64,000 bases of DNA, taken from Klebsiella sp. RHBSTW-00484. GTDB lineage: Bacteria > Pseudomonadota > Gammaproteobacteria > Enterobacterales > Enterobacteriaceae. This document shows positions 49,771-59,137 of this stretch, piece by piece. The position numbers and the translations under genes were made by a program. Under the pieces are notes generated by a model that was not told where the DNA came from, did no database searches, and was given only the letters and a program-made list of their open reading frames with translations. The stretch's first letter is position 1, and each line of letters starts with the position of its first letter. The stretch spans positions 2,852,001 to 2,916,000 of the forward strand of contig NZ_CP055481.1 in assembly GCF_013705725.1 (NCBI RefSeq). The letters are read 5' to 3'.

Positions 49771-50149
49771 GCAACGGCTTCGTTTAGCTTTCATTGAAGA
49801 AGCGTGTGATAGCGTAATAAAAAGACGTAGGCAGGGTGATTAATGCTCTGAACGTAAAAACAATCTATCCATGCAAGCATTTATTTACCGCCAGTCACAT
49901 GGCGGTTTTTTTTGCCCGTTTTTTGGCCAGTGGGCAAGAGTATATTTTATTTAGTGCTGTAATTAGGTGATAATTTGACCTTTCAGAAGCATAAATACGT
50001 TGTTTTTCATGTCGGTGGTTAACAAATTCTCGAGGGTTATAGTTTTGTTAGTAGCATAAAATGCTGTTGGCGAGAAAGTGAGTGAAATCTTTGTCAGGCC
50101 AAGCATAGATGCTCTACTCTGGAGCGCATAAACCGGGGGGGATAAAGTG
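49771..50149 (+). other. gap after lacI with terminator
   Basis: An intrinsic terminator, stem ACCGCC / GGCGGT with eight T residues, lies at 49887-49914. The rest is AT-rich and probably holds the promoter of the GNAT gene. No gene seen. Confidence 0.7.
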
Positions 50150-50587
50150 ATGATGAAACTGGTCGGTAAAGCGCATCTGGAGCAGGTGGACTGGCATGCA
50201 GTTGCGGCTATTATCGCCGCCGCAGGTCTTAATCAAAGAGACGTCGCATTAGTTGAGCGGGCCTTTCGCCACAGTACTTTTTGCTGGTTTGGTTATGAAA
50301 ATGGGCTGCTGATTGCGGTGGCTAGAGCTATTAGCGACCTGACCTGGTGCAGCTATCTGGCGGATGTTGCGGTTGTCCCCCGCTGCCAGGGAAAGGGATA
50401 CGGGCAGCAACTGATGCAGGCGGTCAGCAATGAACTGCAGCCGTTTGGTAAAACCTTTATCTACTCAGTTGTGGATAAAATAGACTTCTATCACCGCTTT
50501 GGTTTTGAGCTGCTCACGACGGGAATGGTATGCGCCAGCGAGGAGAGCCTGATTCGCATGCGTGAGCAGGGGTGTATTGACGAATAA
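50150..50587 (+). CDS. GNAT-family N-acetyltransferase
   Basis: A 145-residue acetyltransferase. The acetyl-CoA pyrophosphate loop is VVPRCQGKGYGQQLMQAV and a typical C-terminal block is DFYHRFGFELLTTGM. Small aromatic or aminoglycoside-like substrates are common in this size class, but nothing here fixes the substrate. Start is one of GTG-ATG-ATG after GGGGGG; ATG at 50150 is chosen. Confidence 0.85.
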   Translation: MMKLVGKAHLEQVDWHAVAAIIAAAGLNQRDVALVERAFRHSTFCWFGYENGLLIAVARAISDLTWCSYLADVAVVPRCQGKGYGQQLMQAVSNELQPFGKTFIYSVVDKIDFYHRFGFELLTTGMVCASEESLIRMREQGCIDE

Positions 50588-50701
50588 GGCCATTTAAACC
50601 AACAGGAATATATATGAGTGCGGGAGTCGCGGAACCGACAACAACCTTGTTGTCGGTATTTTCTGTGCATGTTATCTGCTGCCCTGAGACCGAACAACGG
50701 T

Positions 50702-51265
50702 CTATTTATTCGTCGTTAAGCTCTGAAACAGAGAAGCGAATTTGTTTACCACATAAGGGGCAAATAAAGTCATGCCAGCAATCAAAAATTTAATAATTTC
50801 ACTGACAGAACCCGGAGTGGATATTTTTCCGTTTTTGCCAAAGTCCAGTAATATTAAAACGCCAAAACCGATAAACATAAACAAAATGACTATCGTACCC
50901 ATCAGCGCGATGAGTCGGCTCGAACTGGCTTTCATTACCGGAGCCAGAACAGGTTTTCCAGCAGCGTCATAAAGAGGGGATTTTGTCACTGTAGTCGTAC
51001 CTCCTGCTGTCACCGTAACCTCATTGATAACCGGTAAATCAACATCTTCAGAAAGCGCATCGGCCAAAGACCACTCTTCAGGTAGAGAATTGCGGATGAC
51101 TAAAATAGAAATCAGCGCACCGAAAGTAACGATAAAAAGTAATATATAAATAAAAGCCATACTGGTGTTTACCCTATCAGAGGCAGGGACTTGCGCTTGA
51201 ACTGCAGTAGAAAATAAGAGTAGTGTGATTGCATATGCTGATGCGTGTCTTTTTAACAAAAACAT
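50702..51265 (-). CDS. unknown inner-membrane protein with signal peptide
   Basis: A 187-residue protein starting MFLLKRHASAYAITLLLFST with a likely cleavage after VQA. Further helices are near MAFIYILLFIVTFGALISIL, near LIALMGTIVILFMFIGFGVL, and a weaker one near FLIAGMTLFAPYVV. A hydrophilic loop of about 60 residues lies between the second and third. GAGGAG precedes ATG at 51263-51265. Family not recognised and no functional context. Confidence 0.7.
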   Translation of the reverse strand: MFLLKRHASAYAITLLLFSTAVQAQVPASDRVNTSMAFIYILLFIVTFGALISILVIRNSLPEEWSLADALSEDVDLPVINEVTVTAGGTTTVTKSPLYDAAGKPVLAPVMKASSSRLIALMGTIVILFMFIGFGVLILLDFGKNGKISTPGSVSEIIKFLIAGMTLFAPYVVNKFASLFQSLTTNK

Positions 51266-51602
51266 AAATATACTCCTCACCAATAAATATAGATTTAATT
51301 ATTATTTAAATGCGAAGGCCGAATAATCTACAATCATGATTCTGTTTATCCGAAAATAGAACATACACACTCCTGTAATGGGTGGGGATAACATGTATAT
51401 TGAATTCACTAAATCAGCATTGTTAACTCATCGATCAATAGCAGTATAGATTGGCTCCTTAAACCGTGCCAATGGTTACCAGCCTGGAGACCATTCCAAA
51501 GAGAGGAAAAAAATTTAATGCCATTACTTTATTTCTAAGTAAGGGTCGGTGATGCTGCCAACTTACTGATTTAGTGTATGATGGTGTTTTTGAGGTGCTC
51601 CA

Positions 51603-51878
51603 GTGGCTTCTGTTTCTATCAGCTGTCCCTCCTGTTCAGCTACTGACGGGGTGGTGCGTAACGGCAAAAGCACCGCCGGACATCAGCGCTATCTCTGCTC
51701 TCACTGCCGTAAAACATGGCAACTGCAGTTCACTTACACCGCTTCTCAACCCGGTACGCACCAGAAAATCATTGATATGGCCATGAATGGCGTTGGATGC
51801 CGGGCAACCGCCCGCATTATGGGCGTTGGCCTCAACACGATTTTCCGCCATTTAAAAAACTCAGGCCGCAGTCGGTAA
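51603..51878 (+). CDS. insA: IS1 protein InsA
   Basis: The 91-residue IS1 InsA protein, with zinc-finger cysteines ([16 protein letters not shown]) and a helix-turn-helix. It represses the IS1 promoter and forms the N-terminal part of the transposase. Transposase InsAB' is made by -1 frameshifting at the A6C stretch at 51854-51860. Confidence 0.96.
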   Translation: MASVSISCPSCSATDGVVRNGKSTAGHQRYLCSHCRKTWQLQFTYTASQPGTHQKIIDMAMNGVGCRATARIMGVGLNTIFRHLKNSGRSR

Positions 51879-52300
51879 CCTCGCGCATACAGCCGGGCAG
51901 TGACGTCATCGTCTGCGCGGAAATGGACGAACAGTGGGGATACGTCGGGGCTAAATCGCGCCAGCGCTGGCTGTTTTACGCGTATGACAGGCTCCGGAAG
52001 ACGGTTGTGGCGCACGTATTCGGTGAACGCACTCTGGCCACACTGGAGCGTCTTCTGAGCCTGCTGTCGGCCTTTGAGGTCGTGGTATGGATGACGGATG
52101 GCTGGCCGCTGTATGAATCCCGCCTGAAGGGAAAGCTGCACGTTATCAGCAAGCGTTACACTCAGCGCATTGAGCGACATAACCTGAATCTGAGACAACA
52201 TCTGGCAAGGCTGGGACGGAAGTCACTGTCGTTCTCAAAATCGGTGGAGCTGCATGACAAGGTCATCGGGCATTATCTGAACATAAAACACTATCATTAA
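51797..52300 (+). CDS. insB: IS1 transposase part InsB
   Basis: The 167-codon insB frame that supplies the DDE catalytic half of InsAB': [21 protein letters not shown] and the [17 protein letters not shown] block. It is translated mainly as a fusion to InsA through the frameshift site. Frame intact, so the element should be active. Confidence 0.95.
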   Translation: MPGNRPHYGRWPQHDFPPFKKLRPQSVTSRIQPGSDVIVCAEMDEQWGYVGAKSRQRWLFYAYDRLRKTVVAHVFGERTLATLERLLSLLSAFEVVVWMTDGWPLYESRLKGKLHVISKRYTQRIERHNLNLRQHLARLGRKSLSFSKSVELHDKVIGHYLNIKHYH

Positions 52301-52486
52301 GTTGGAGTCATTACCGTAAGGGTCTTGTGTTAGATAAAGAGATAATAAAAGAATAAAATAGTCCTCTCCATGGAGTCATTGATCTAAAGCGCAGTCGCGC
52401 CTACTAACTTTGGAAATCCCGACTTATGTGAAATAACATCCAGCCGCAATGCGGACTGGATGTCCGTGGTAAACCATTGCAACCGA

Positions 52487-52954
52487 TTAGTTATTGCACT
52501 TGCCCGGTACGGCTAGCTTAACTTCCGGTTTGGAAACAACGCGCATACCTTCGCTTTCAGGAACCTGTTCCAGCCCGGCCCCACCAACGAATACGCCCAT
52601 TTTAATGTACTGGCGAACAAAATAGTTCTTCCCTGGGGTGGCATTGAGCGTCAGATTATTTGGGGAAAACTCGGATTCTGTCCCCAGCACATGCGGCTGA
52701 CCTGTCGATATTTGCTGATAGAAAAAGACTTTGTCAGCGGTTTCTCCGATGCAGCGCCCATCAATATAAACATCTTTTTTTAACGCTTTGCCGACAAAGC
52801 TGTCCCTGTATATGTAGAGACCTGCTTTACCGTTTTCCGGTGTAGGAAACGATTTAGCCGTTGTGTTTTCAGTATTGCTGGCTAAAGGGACCGAGGCGCA
52901 ACCGCCAAGAAGCATTGAAGAAAGAATAACAGCTGTAAGGATTATTTTATTCAT
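52487..52954 (-). CDS. DUF2846 lipoprotein
   Basis: A 155-residue predicted lipoprotein, with signal MNKIILTAVILSSMLLGGC and the lipidated cysteine at 19. The mature part fits DUF2846: GKAGLYIYRDSFVGKALKKD, VYIDGRCIGETA and NLTLNATPGKNYFVRQYI. Function unknown. It lies downstream of the putative cell-wall hydrolase on the same strand, 316 bp away. Confidence 0.8.
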   Translation of the reverse strand: MNKIILTAVILSSMLLGGCASVPLASNTENTTAKSFPTPENGKAGLYIYRDSFVGKALKKDVYIDGRCIGETADKVFFYQQISTGQPHVLGTESEFSPNNLTLNATPGKNYFVRQYIKMGVFVGGAGLEQVPESEGMRVVSKPEVKLAVPGKCNN

Positions 52955-53270
52955 AGGATTCTCAATGAGTTAAAAAACAGCAGAGCAAGGATAATCTCAT
53001 TTTATAAGTATGTCACCACTGAAATGTCGCGTAACAAATTGTAAACATAAGGTGCAGGTGTTAGATAGGACCTAACTGAGGGCTGAGAATGACCACATAC
53101 TGGTGGGTGCTCGCAGAGTATTCTGAACGGGGCTTATTGCAGTGCAGTTCTATAAAACGGAAGTATTCACCAGGAATTGCCATCGTTTCTGCTCATCAGG
53201 GTAAACGCTTTGGCCGATGCATTATAATTTTGGCGGGCAAAGACTTAGAGCAAGTCTTTGCCTTGTTTCG
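52955..53270. other. gap upstream of the DUF2846 lipoprotein gene
   Basis: About 316 bp; presumably contains the lipoprotein promoter. A plus-strand frame at 53089-53349 exists but overlaps the hydrolase gene and shows no family features. Confidence 0.5.
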
Positions 53271-54329
53271 TCAGGCTGGGCGCAAAAAGAATTTCGTTGG
53301 GGTTCTGCCTTTTCCGCTGGCGAAGCGCTCATGCGGTACTGGTTTTTGATTATCGGCAATAATCATTTTATCGTCGTCAATACGCTCCAGAACCAGATAA
53401 ATATGATCATAACCATGGTGAGCCGTCGGTCCGCAGGTGGAACCAACATCGCCTGGCTGCTGTTGACCAACAGGAATGGTTGTCCATTGTCGATGATCGT
53501 GCAGATAATTGCCCAAAGCTAACGCCTGCATAATATCCGGAACGGCTATGTCCCCTTCTTGTAATAGATTGGAGAGGTTTAGCGCACAACCATCATGCGG
53601 CCAGTGCTCATGGGCTAATTTAAAGAGCTCAATCGCCGCGATTTCCTGAACCTTGTCATAACGGGACGGGGTCCGGGCAATATTCATCACTTCGATAATT
53701 TTTTCTTTGTCGCTGAGCAGCACAGTATTCTTAGCGAACATCGCCTGAGGAGGGGTTTTGAGCGAGAGAAATGTCTGGAATTCTTCCACTGCATCACGCC
53801 GCACATGTGAGATAACCTTGCTGGGGTCTTTTATCGTGCCGCACCAGGTGGTGTTGATGCGCAACAATCGCGCGCAATACTCTACTGCCAAATCGTGGTC
53901 TTCTTTCATTTTTGTAATGAACGTTTCAGCCGTGTCTATACCGCGTTGTTTGGCAAAGTCAAACAACGCGGAATGTCGACCACCAATACTGTCAAATGAT
54001 ACCTGAAAAGCTCCGGCTTCTTCGCTCTCAATGTGAGTCAGGGAACGATGATTTTTCTTATCAACACCTGCACTCCAGCGCCAGTCGGATTCAAAACCCG
54101 CCTGTACACGAAGTACCTCACACATGACGGCTTTTCGGTGTGCAAGGCTGGTATATGGCCCTAACGCACCTTTCATTACTGCGTAGATATCATGAAGCTT
54201 ATTTTCAGCGAAAACATCATCAGGTAAAGCATCTAAGGTATCGACTATTTGATCCAGAAACTCGATGGGCGGGCGGGCGTGTTGCGCGCTGACAGGGTAG
54301 CGGGTCGTAATGAATATACGTTTGTTCAT
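53271..54329 (-). CDS. putative two-domain cell-wall hydrolase
   Basis: A 352-residue protein with no clear relatives recalled. Residues about 55-180 resemble a lysozyme/transglycosylase fold: VQAGFESDWRWSAGVDKKNH with a candidate catalytic glutamate, then ESEEAGAFQVSFDSIG like the GxxQI/V block of such enzymes. The C-terminal part resembles an NlpC/P60 cysteine peptidase: HDGCALNLSNLLQEG (Cys), QQQPGDVGSTCG, YDHIYLVLE (His) and MIIADNQ. No signal peptide is visible, so export would need a phage-type holin or a dedicated secretion system. ATG at 54327-54329 is chosen; a GTG five codons upstream is possible. Domain calls are by eye only. Confidence 0.6.
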   Translation of the reverse strand: MNKRIFITTRYPVSAQHARPPIEFLDQIVDTLDALPDDVFAENKLHDIYAVMKGALGPYTSLAHRKAVMCEVLRVQAGFESDWRWSAGVDKKNHRSLTHIESEEAGAFQVSFDSIGGRHSALFDFAKQRGIDTAETFITKMKEDHDLAVEYCARLLRINTTWCGTIKDPSKVISHVRRDAVEEFQTFLSLKTPPQAMFAKNTVLLSDKEKIIEVMNIARTPSRYDKVQEIAAIELFKLAHEHWPHDGCALNLSNLLQEGDIAVPDIMQALALGNYLHDHRQWTTIPVGQQQPGDVGSTCGPTAHHGYDHIYLVLERIDDDKMIIADNQKPVPHERFASGKGRTPTKFFLRPA

Positions 54330-54590
54330 AGTAGCGGTATCCACTGTGTAGAGTCGTCACCGGGAATCACATCAGGAAGTGGAAGGTTGAGCGTTTTTCA
54401 CTCAGCTCTCCGCTGAATAGTATAGAGAGGTTATTATTCACTATATGGCATATCTGGTTAAATTTTTGAGTACAGATAATCCAGGCCAGCAGACACGCAG
54501 CTTTAGAAGTTCAAGCGCAGGCTAAACGGTAAAATATTGAGTTTTTCGCAGAGAATCTAACGATGTGATTTCAAAGCCCAGAAAACAGAA
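54330..54590. other. gap between hydrolase gene and mgtS terminator
   Basis: AT-rich; includes the promoter region of the hydrolase gene. No gene or clear structure seen. Confidence 0.5.
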
Positions 54591-54620
54591 CGCCCCCTGG
54601 TGCATCAGCAGCAGGGGGCG
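54591..54620 (-). terminator. terminator of mgtS
   Basis: CGCCCCCTG / CAGGGGGCG stem with TTCTGTTTTCT following on the minus strand. Confidence 0.8.
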
Positions 54621-54647
54621 TTTACGGGTGGGGATTATCGGCGTTCA

Positions 54648-54743
54648 TCAGTCGTCCCATTTGTGGCTTAGATACGCGGCAAGAAATCCAAAGAACACAA
54701 TGGTTCCCAGAACTGCCATAAATACATGCATATTTCCCAGCAT
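54648..54743 (-). CDS. mgtS: small membrane protein MgtS
   Basis: A 31-residue protein, MLGNMHVFMAVLGTIVFFGF then LAAYLSHKWDD, with a strong GGAGG site. It is almost identical to E. coli MgtS (YneM), a PhoPQ-induced small protein that stabilises the magnesium transporter MgtA and modulates the phosphate transporter PitA under low magnesium. A terminator lies 30 bp after the stop. Confidence 0.93.
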   Translation of the reverse strand: MLGNMHVFMAVLGTIVFFGFLAAYLSHKWDD

Positions 54744-54879
54744 GATTAACCTCCATTAGTTTTGCTTTGCGCTAAGTTGTCCTCATTGAACAGGTTTACG
54801 GTTGTTGGATACATCATAACCCGGCCATTCTAAACAAACGCTTAACAAATTGCCGGGAGTGACTATTTCTGATGAAGGG

Positions 54880-55890
54880 TTACACCACTTTCCTGTCAGC
54901 GAGTGACTTCTTCCTGTACTGCAGCGGGCTAAGCGCAAACTGTTGGCGGAAATGGTGGCGCAGGGTACTGGCATTGGAAAAACCGCAAAGTTCGGCAATC
55001 TGCTCAACGCTCAGTCGGCTGTGAGTCAAATGTTGCGTAGCGCGCAGCAGGCGCTCATCAAGCAGCCAGCGGGCAGGGGTTTTGCCGGTGGCATTTTCAA
55101 AACGACGTAAAAATGTGCGCGGCCCCATACCGGCTTTTTCCGCCAGCGAGGCTACGGTGTGGCTGCTGGCGAGATTCTGATGCAGAAAATCGAATAGTTG
55201 TCCCAGCCGCTGGCTCTCTCGCGCTTTGGCTACCGGGCGCACAATCTGTTGCGCCTGGCCGCCGTCGCGATGAGGGGAAACCACTAAACGCCGCGCGACG
55301 GTATTCGCCGCTTCGATACCAAAATCTTCCCGTACCAGATGTAAACACAGATCGATGCCCGCAGCGCTTCCTGCGGACGTCATCACTCCCTCTGCGCCGA
55401 CGTACAGCACATCGTCGATCACCTCAATCAGCGGAAATCGTGCGCGGAGCTGCTCGGTATAGCGCCAGTGGGTTGTGGCCTGGCGTCCGTTAAGCAACCC
55501 GGCGGCGGCCAGAACAAAGACTCCGGAGCAAATAGAAATGATCCGACAGCCTCGTTTATGTGCCGTGACCAGTGCTTCGCACAGCGCAGGCGGAACGGGG
55601 GCGTCGATACCGCGCCAGCCGGGCACCACGATGGTATCCGCCTCGTTTAACAATGCCATGCCGCCGTCGGTCATCAGACTAATCCCGCCGGTAGCCCGCA
55701 GTTCGCCTTCATCGACGGCAGCCACGGCAAATTGATACCAGCGTTCGCCCATCTCCGGGCGAGACAGGCCGAAGATTTCTACCGCGACGCCAAATTCAAA
55801 GGTACATAACCCGTCATAGGCGAGGGCAACTACCCGGTGGCGTGACAACGTCACGGATGAGGTTGTCATGATTTCAACGTTTTCAGTCAT
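54880..55890 (-). CDS. ftrA: GlxA-type AraC regulator FtrA
   Basis: A 336-residue regulator with an N-terminal DJ-1/PfpI-like domain (residues 20-190; ISICSGVFVLAAAGLLNGRQ holds the nucleophile-elbow cysteine) and two C-terminal AraC helix-turn-helices (VASLAEKAGMGPRTFLRRFE and VEQIAELCGFSNASTLRHHF). Such GlxA-type proteins activate neighbouring genes, but the ligand is unknown. Divergent from a rhodanese-like gene 67 bp away, its likely target. Confidence 0.88.
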   Translation of the reverse strand: MTENVEIMTTSSVTLSRHRVVALAYDGLCTFEFGVAVEIFGLSRPEMGERWYQFAVAAVDEGELRATGGISLMTDGGMALLNEADTIVVPGWRGIDAPVPPALCEALVTAHKRGCRIISICSGVFVLAAAGLLNGRQATTHWRYTEQLRARFPLIEVIDDVLYVGAEGVMTSAGSAAGIDLCLHLVREDFGIEAANTVARRLVVSPHRDGGQAQQIVRPVAKARESQRLGQLFDFLHQNLASSHTVASLAEKAGMGPRTFLRRFENATGKTPARWLLDERLLRATQHLTHSRLSVEQIAELCGFSNASTLRHHFRQQFALSPLQYRKKSLADRKVV

Positions 55891-55957
55891 GGTGAGCGGC
55901 AGATGTCGTGCTGGAGGTTAATTAAAGTAGTGGTATCACAGACAAGGAGAAGATGCC

Positions 55958-56350
55958 ATGAGTGTTGTAACCGCAATTGCCCCTGCCAGTTCCACCGACG
56001 CTGTCGCCTGGTTTCGTCATAAGCTCAGTCTTGAGACCGACTGCGCCGATGTTTACAGCGCGATACGCGACGGCGCTCCTGACTTCGTGCTGCTGCACGT
56101 GGTTGGGAGTGAAGAGACGTTTGCCCGCCGCCATCTTCCCGGCGCGCTGCATTTACCGCATCGGCTGATAGATGAGGCCCGAATGGCACAGTGGCCTGAA
56201 GAGACGCTGTTTGTGGTCTACTGCGCCGGTCCGCACTGCAACGGGGCAGATGCCGCGGCGATGAAGCTGGCTCTGCTGGGGCGTCCGGTCAAAATGATGC
56301 TCGGCGGCCTGACCGGCTGGGAAGATGAAGGATTGCCGTTCGCAAAATGA
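55958..56350 (+). CDS. rhodanese-domain protein
   Basis: A 130-residue single rhodanese domain; these transfer sulfur from a persulfide on the active-site cysteine. The loop VVYCAGPHCNGADAAAMKLA contains Cys in the expected place, with a second Cys five residues on, and RHLPGALHLPHRLI is the typical CH2A-like motif. Divergent from ftrA and probably regulated by it. Confidence 0.87.
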   Translation: MSVVTAIAPASSTDAVAWFRHKLSLETDCADVYSAIRDGAPDFVLLHVVGSEETFARRHLPGALHLPHRLIDEARMAQWPEETLFVVYCAGPHCNGADAAAMKLALLGRPVKMMLGGLTGWEDEGLPFAK

Positions 56351-56499
56351 ATTTATTTCATGTGACATGAATTATTCTCGTTTGCCGATGCGCTGCGTGC
56401 ATGACAGTATCTGGACATATAGCCATCCAGAAGTCTAAATATTCAAATAATAAACTATCACGGTGGGCAACTAACCTTGCCCACTGCTAAGGAGACACC

Positions 56500-57603
56500 A
56501 TGCAACGTCATCAGGCCCCGTTCCGCGCAGATATCGTCGGCAGTTTTTTACGCCCGGACGCCATTAAACAGGCCCGTCAGCAGCTCAGCGCTGGCACCAT
56601 TGATGCGCAGCAACTGCGTCAGGTTGAAAATGAGGCCATTCGCCATCTGGTGCAACAGCAGTGCGAGTGCGGCCTGCATGTGGTGACTGACGGTGAGTTC
56701 CGCCGTGCATGGTGGCACTTTGATTTCTTCGACGGCTTACAGGGCGTTGAGCGCTACGATTCTGAAAAAGGCATCCAGTTCAACGGTGTACAAACTAAAG
56801 CGCACGGCGTTCGCGTCACAGGCAAACTGGCCTTTGGCGATCATCCGATGCTGGAAGACTTCCGTTACCTGAAAAGCATCAGCGGCAGCGCGCAGCCGAA
56901 AATGACCATTCCCAGCCCAAGCGTGTTGCATTTTCGCGGCGGGCGCAAAGATATCGACGCCACCGTCTACCCGGATCTCGCCGACTATTTCGATGACCTG
57001 GCAACCACCTGGCGCGATGCGATCCGTGCCTTCTACGATGTGGGCTGCCGCTATTTGCAGTTGGATGATACCGTCTGGGCCTATCTGTGCTCCGATGAAC
57101 AGCGTCAACAGGTTCGCGATCGCGGTGAAGACCCGGACGAACTGGCGCGCACCTACGCTCGTGTCCTGAATAAGGCCCTGGAAGGAAAGCCGGAGGATCT
57201 GACTATCGGGCTGCACGTGTGTCGCGGTAACTTCCGCTCGACGTGGATCTCCGAAGGCGGCTACGAGCCGGTAGCGGAAGTGCTATTTGGCGGCGTCAAT
57301 ATCGATGCCTTTTTCCTCGAATACGATAACGACCGATCCGGTGATTTCGCGCCGCTGCGCTTTATTCGTCCCGGTCATCAGCAGGTCGTGCTGGGGCTGA
57401 TCACCACCAAAAACGGTGAACTTGAAAACCCGGAGGGCGTGAAAGCACGCTTACAGGAAGCGGCGCAATTCGTCCCGCTGGCGCAGATTTGCCTCAGTCC
57501 ACAGTGCGGTTTTGCCTCCACCGAAGAGGGGAATTCCCTGACAGAGGCTCAGCAGTGGGACAAAGTCCGTCTGGTTACTGATATTGCCGAACAGGTCTGG
57601 TAA
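56500..57603 (+). CDS. MetE C-terminal-domain methyltransferase homologue (YxjG/YxjH-like)
   Basis: A 367-residue homologue of the catalytic half of cobalamin-independent methionine synthase. The zinc ligands are visible as His and Cys in IGLHVCRGNF and Cys in LSPQCGFAS. GEFRRAWWHFDFFDGLQGV is typical of the YxjG/YxjH short form, which lacks the folate-binding N-terminal half of MetE. Relatives act with non-folate methyl donors or in methionine scavenging; substrate not assigned. Own promoter; precedes urt with about 180 bp between. Confidence 0.87.
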   Translation: MQRHQAPFRADIVGSFLRPDAIKQARQQLSAGTIDAQQLRQVENEAIRHLVQQQCECGLHVVTDGEFRRAWWHFDFFDGLQGVERYDSEKGIQFNGVQTKAHGVRVTGKLAFGDHPMLEDFRYLKSISGSAQPKMTIPSPSVLHFRGGRKDIDATVYPDLADYFDDLATTWRDAIRAFYDVGCRYLQLDDTVWAYLCSDEQRQQVRDRGEDPDELARTYARVLNKALEGKPEDLTIGLHVCRGNFRSTWISEGGYEPVAEVLFGGVNIDAFFLEYDNDRSGDFAPLRFIRPGHQQVVLGLITTKNGELENPEGVKARLQEAAQFVPLAQICLSPQCGFASTEEGNSLTEAQQWDKVRLVTDIAEQVW

Positions 57604-57781
57604 TTTCTCTTCTTAGCGCAGCGCTGCACTATTTTGAGGCAGCGCTGCCCATTATTTTTCCCTCACAACGTCTCCCACCACGCTTTAAGGCCACTGAACA
57701 ACCTGGCACCATTTTTGCCTTATCACTTCCTGTTAGTCGTTAATTCATTTTTTGTCTTTGCGCTATTCAGGAGTGAAATAC

Positions 57782-59053
57782 ATGCAGCGTCGAACATTAT
57801 TAAAAGCTTTTGCACTCTCCGCCTCTGTGATCAGCATGGGCATCTCTTTTCAGGTTTATGCCGCCGACACCATTAAAGTCGGGATTATGCATTCGCTCTC
57901 CGGGACGATGGCGATTTCTGAAACCCCACTGAAAGATGTCGCCCTGATGGCTATCGACGACATCAATGCCAAAGGCGGCGTGTTGGGGAAAAAGCTGGAG
58001 CCGGTGGTGGTGGATCCGGCGTCAAACTGGCCGCTGTTTGCCGAAAAAGCGCGTCAGCTACTGACGCAGGATAAGGTCGCGGCGGTGTTCGGTTGCTGGA
58101 CCTCGGTGTCGCGTAAATCGGTTCTGCCGGTGTTCGAAGAGCTGAACGGCCTGCTGTTCTACCCGGTGCAGTATGAAGGTGAAGAGATGTCGCCAAACGT
58201 CTTCTACACCGGCGCGGCGCCAAACCAACAAGCGATCCCGGCGGTGGAATATCTGCTGAGCGAAGACGGCGGTGGGGCGAAACGCTTCTTCCTGCTGGGC
58301 ACCGACTACGTCTACCCGCGCACCACCAACAAAATTCTCCGCGCCTTCCTGCACGCCAAAGGTATTCAGGATAAAGATATCGAAGAGGTCTACACCCCAT
58401 TCGGCTATAGCGATTACCAGACCATCGTTGCCAATATTAAGAAATTCTCCGCTGGCGGCAAAACGGCCGTGGTCTCCACCATTAACGGCGATTCCAACGT
58501 CCCGTTCTATAAAGAGCTGGCTAACCAGGGGCTGAAGGCGACTGATGTTCCGGTGGTGGCGTTCTCCGTCGGCGAGGAAGAGCTGCGCGGCATTGATACT
58601 AAACCGCTGGTGGGCAACCTCGCGGCGTGGAACTACTTCGAATCCGTAGATAACCCAACCAACCAACAGTTCGTTGCCGATTATCGTGCTTACGCCAAAG
58701 CGCACAAGCTGCCGAATGCCGACACCGTGGTGACCAACGACCCGATGGAAGCGACCTGGGTCGGGCTGCATATGTGGGCGCAGGCGGTGACCAAAGCGGG
58801 CACCACTGATGTCGACAAGGTTCGCGAGGCGATGGCCGGTCAGACCTTCAAAGCACCGTCGGGATTTACGTTGACCATGGACGCCACCAACCACCATCTG
58901 CACAAGCCGGTGATGATTGGCGAAATCGAAAGCAACGGTCAGTTTAACGTGGTCTGGCAGACCGAAGAGCCAGTACGCGCCCAGCCGTGGAGCCCGTGGA
59001 TCGCCGGTAACGATAAGAAGCCCGATCACCCGATAAAAAGCGCCAGCAACTAA
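57782..59053 (+). CDS. urtA: urea ABC transporter binding protein UrtA
   Basis: A 423-residue periplasmic binding protein that captures urea for the UrtBCDE complex. The leader MQRRTLLKAFALSASVISMG resembles a twin-arginine signal. Characteristic segments are KVGIMHSLSGTMAISETPLK, VVDPASNWPLFAEKA, FGCWTSVSRKSVLPVFEELN and LLFYPVQYEGEEMSPNVFYT. ATG at 57782 follows AGGAG. First gene of the five-gene operon. Confidence 0.94.
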   Translation: MQRRTLLKAFALSASVISMGISFQVYAADTIKVGIMHSLSGTMAISETPLKDVALMAIDDINAKGGVLGKKLEPVVVDPASNWPLFAEKARQLLTQDKVAAVFGCWTSVSRKSVLPVFEELNGLLFYPVQYEGEEMSPNVFYTGAAPNQQAIPAVEYLLSEDGGGAKRFFLLGTDYVYPRTTNKILRAFLHAKGIQDKDIEEVYTPFGYSDYQTIVANIKKFSAGGKTAVVSTINGDSNVPFYKELANQGLKATDVPVVAFSVGEEELRGIDTKPLVGNLAAWNYFESVDNPTNQQFVADYRAYAKAHKLPNADTVVTNDPMEATWVGLHMWAQAVTKAGTTDVDKVREAMAGQTFKAPSGFTLTMDATNHHLHKPVMIGEIESNGQFNVVWQTEEPVRAQPWSPWIAGNDKKPDHPIKSASN

Positions 59054-59137
59054 GCGTTAAACCCCGGCACCGCGCCGGGGTGATGGATTCTGTCGTCCGG
59101 GCCCGGTGCCCGGATTTCCCGAGAAAGGAGAACGACC

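Larger units (their letters stand above)
51548..52315. mobile_element. IS1, 768 bp, with 9-bp target duplication
   Basis: Terminal inverted repeats GGTGATGCTGCCAACTTA (51548) and GGTAATGACTCCAACTTA (complement, ending 52315) enclose exactly 768 bp. The host sequence GTAAGGGTC is duplicated at 51539-51547 and 52316-52324, so this is a single undisturbed and probably recent insertion. It sits in an intergenic region and interrupts no recognisable gene. Confidence 0.97.

Noticed and set aside
53089..53349. Possible 86-codon gene upstream of the hydrolase 3' end
   Set aside because: It overlaps the well-supported minus-strand gene, ends inside it and shows no domain or signal features.
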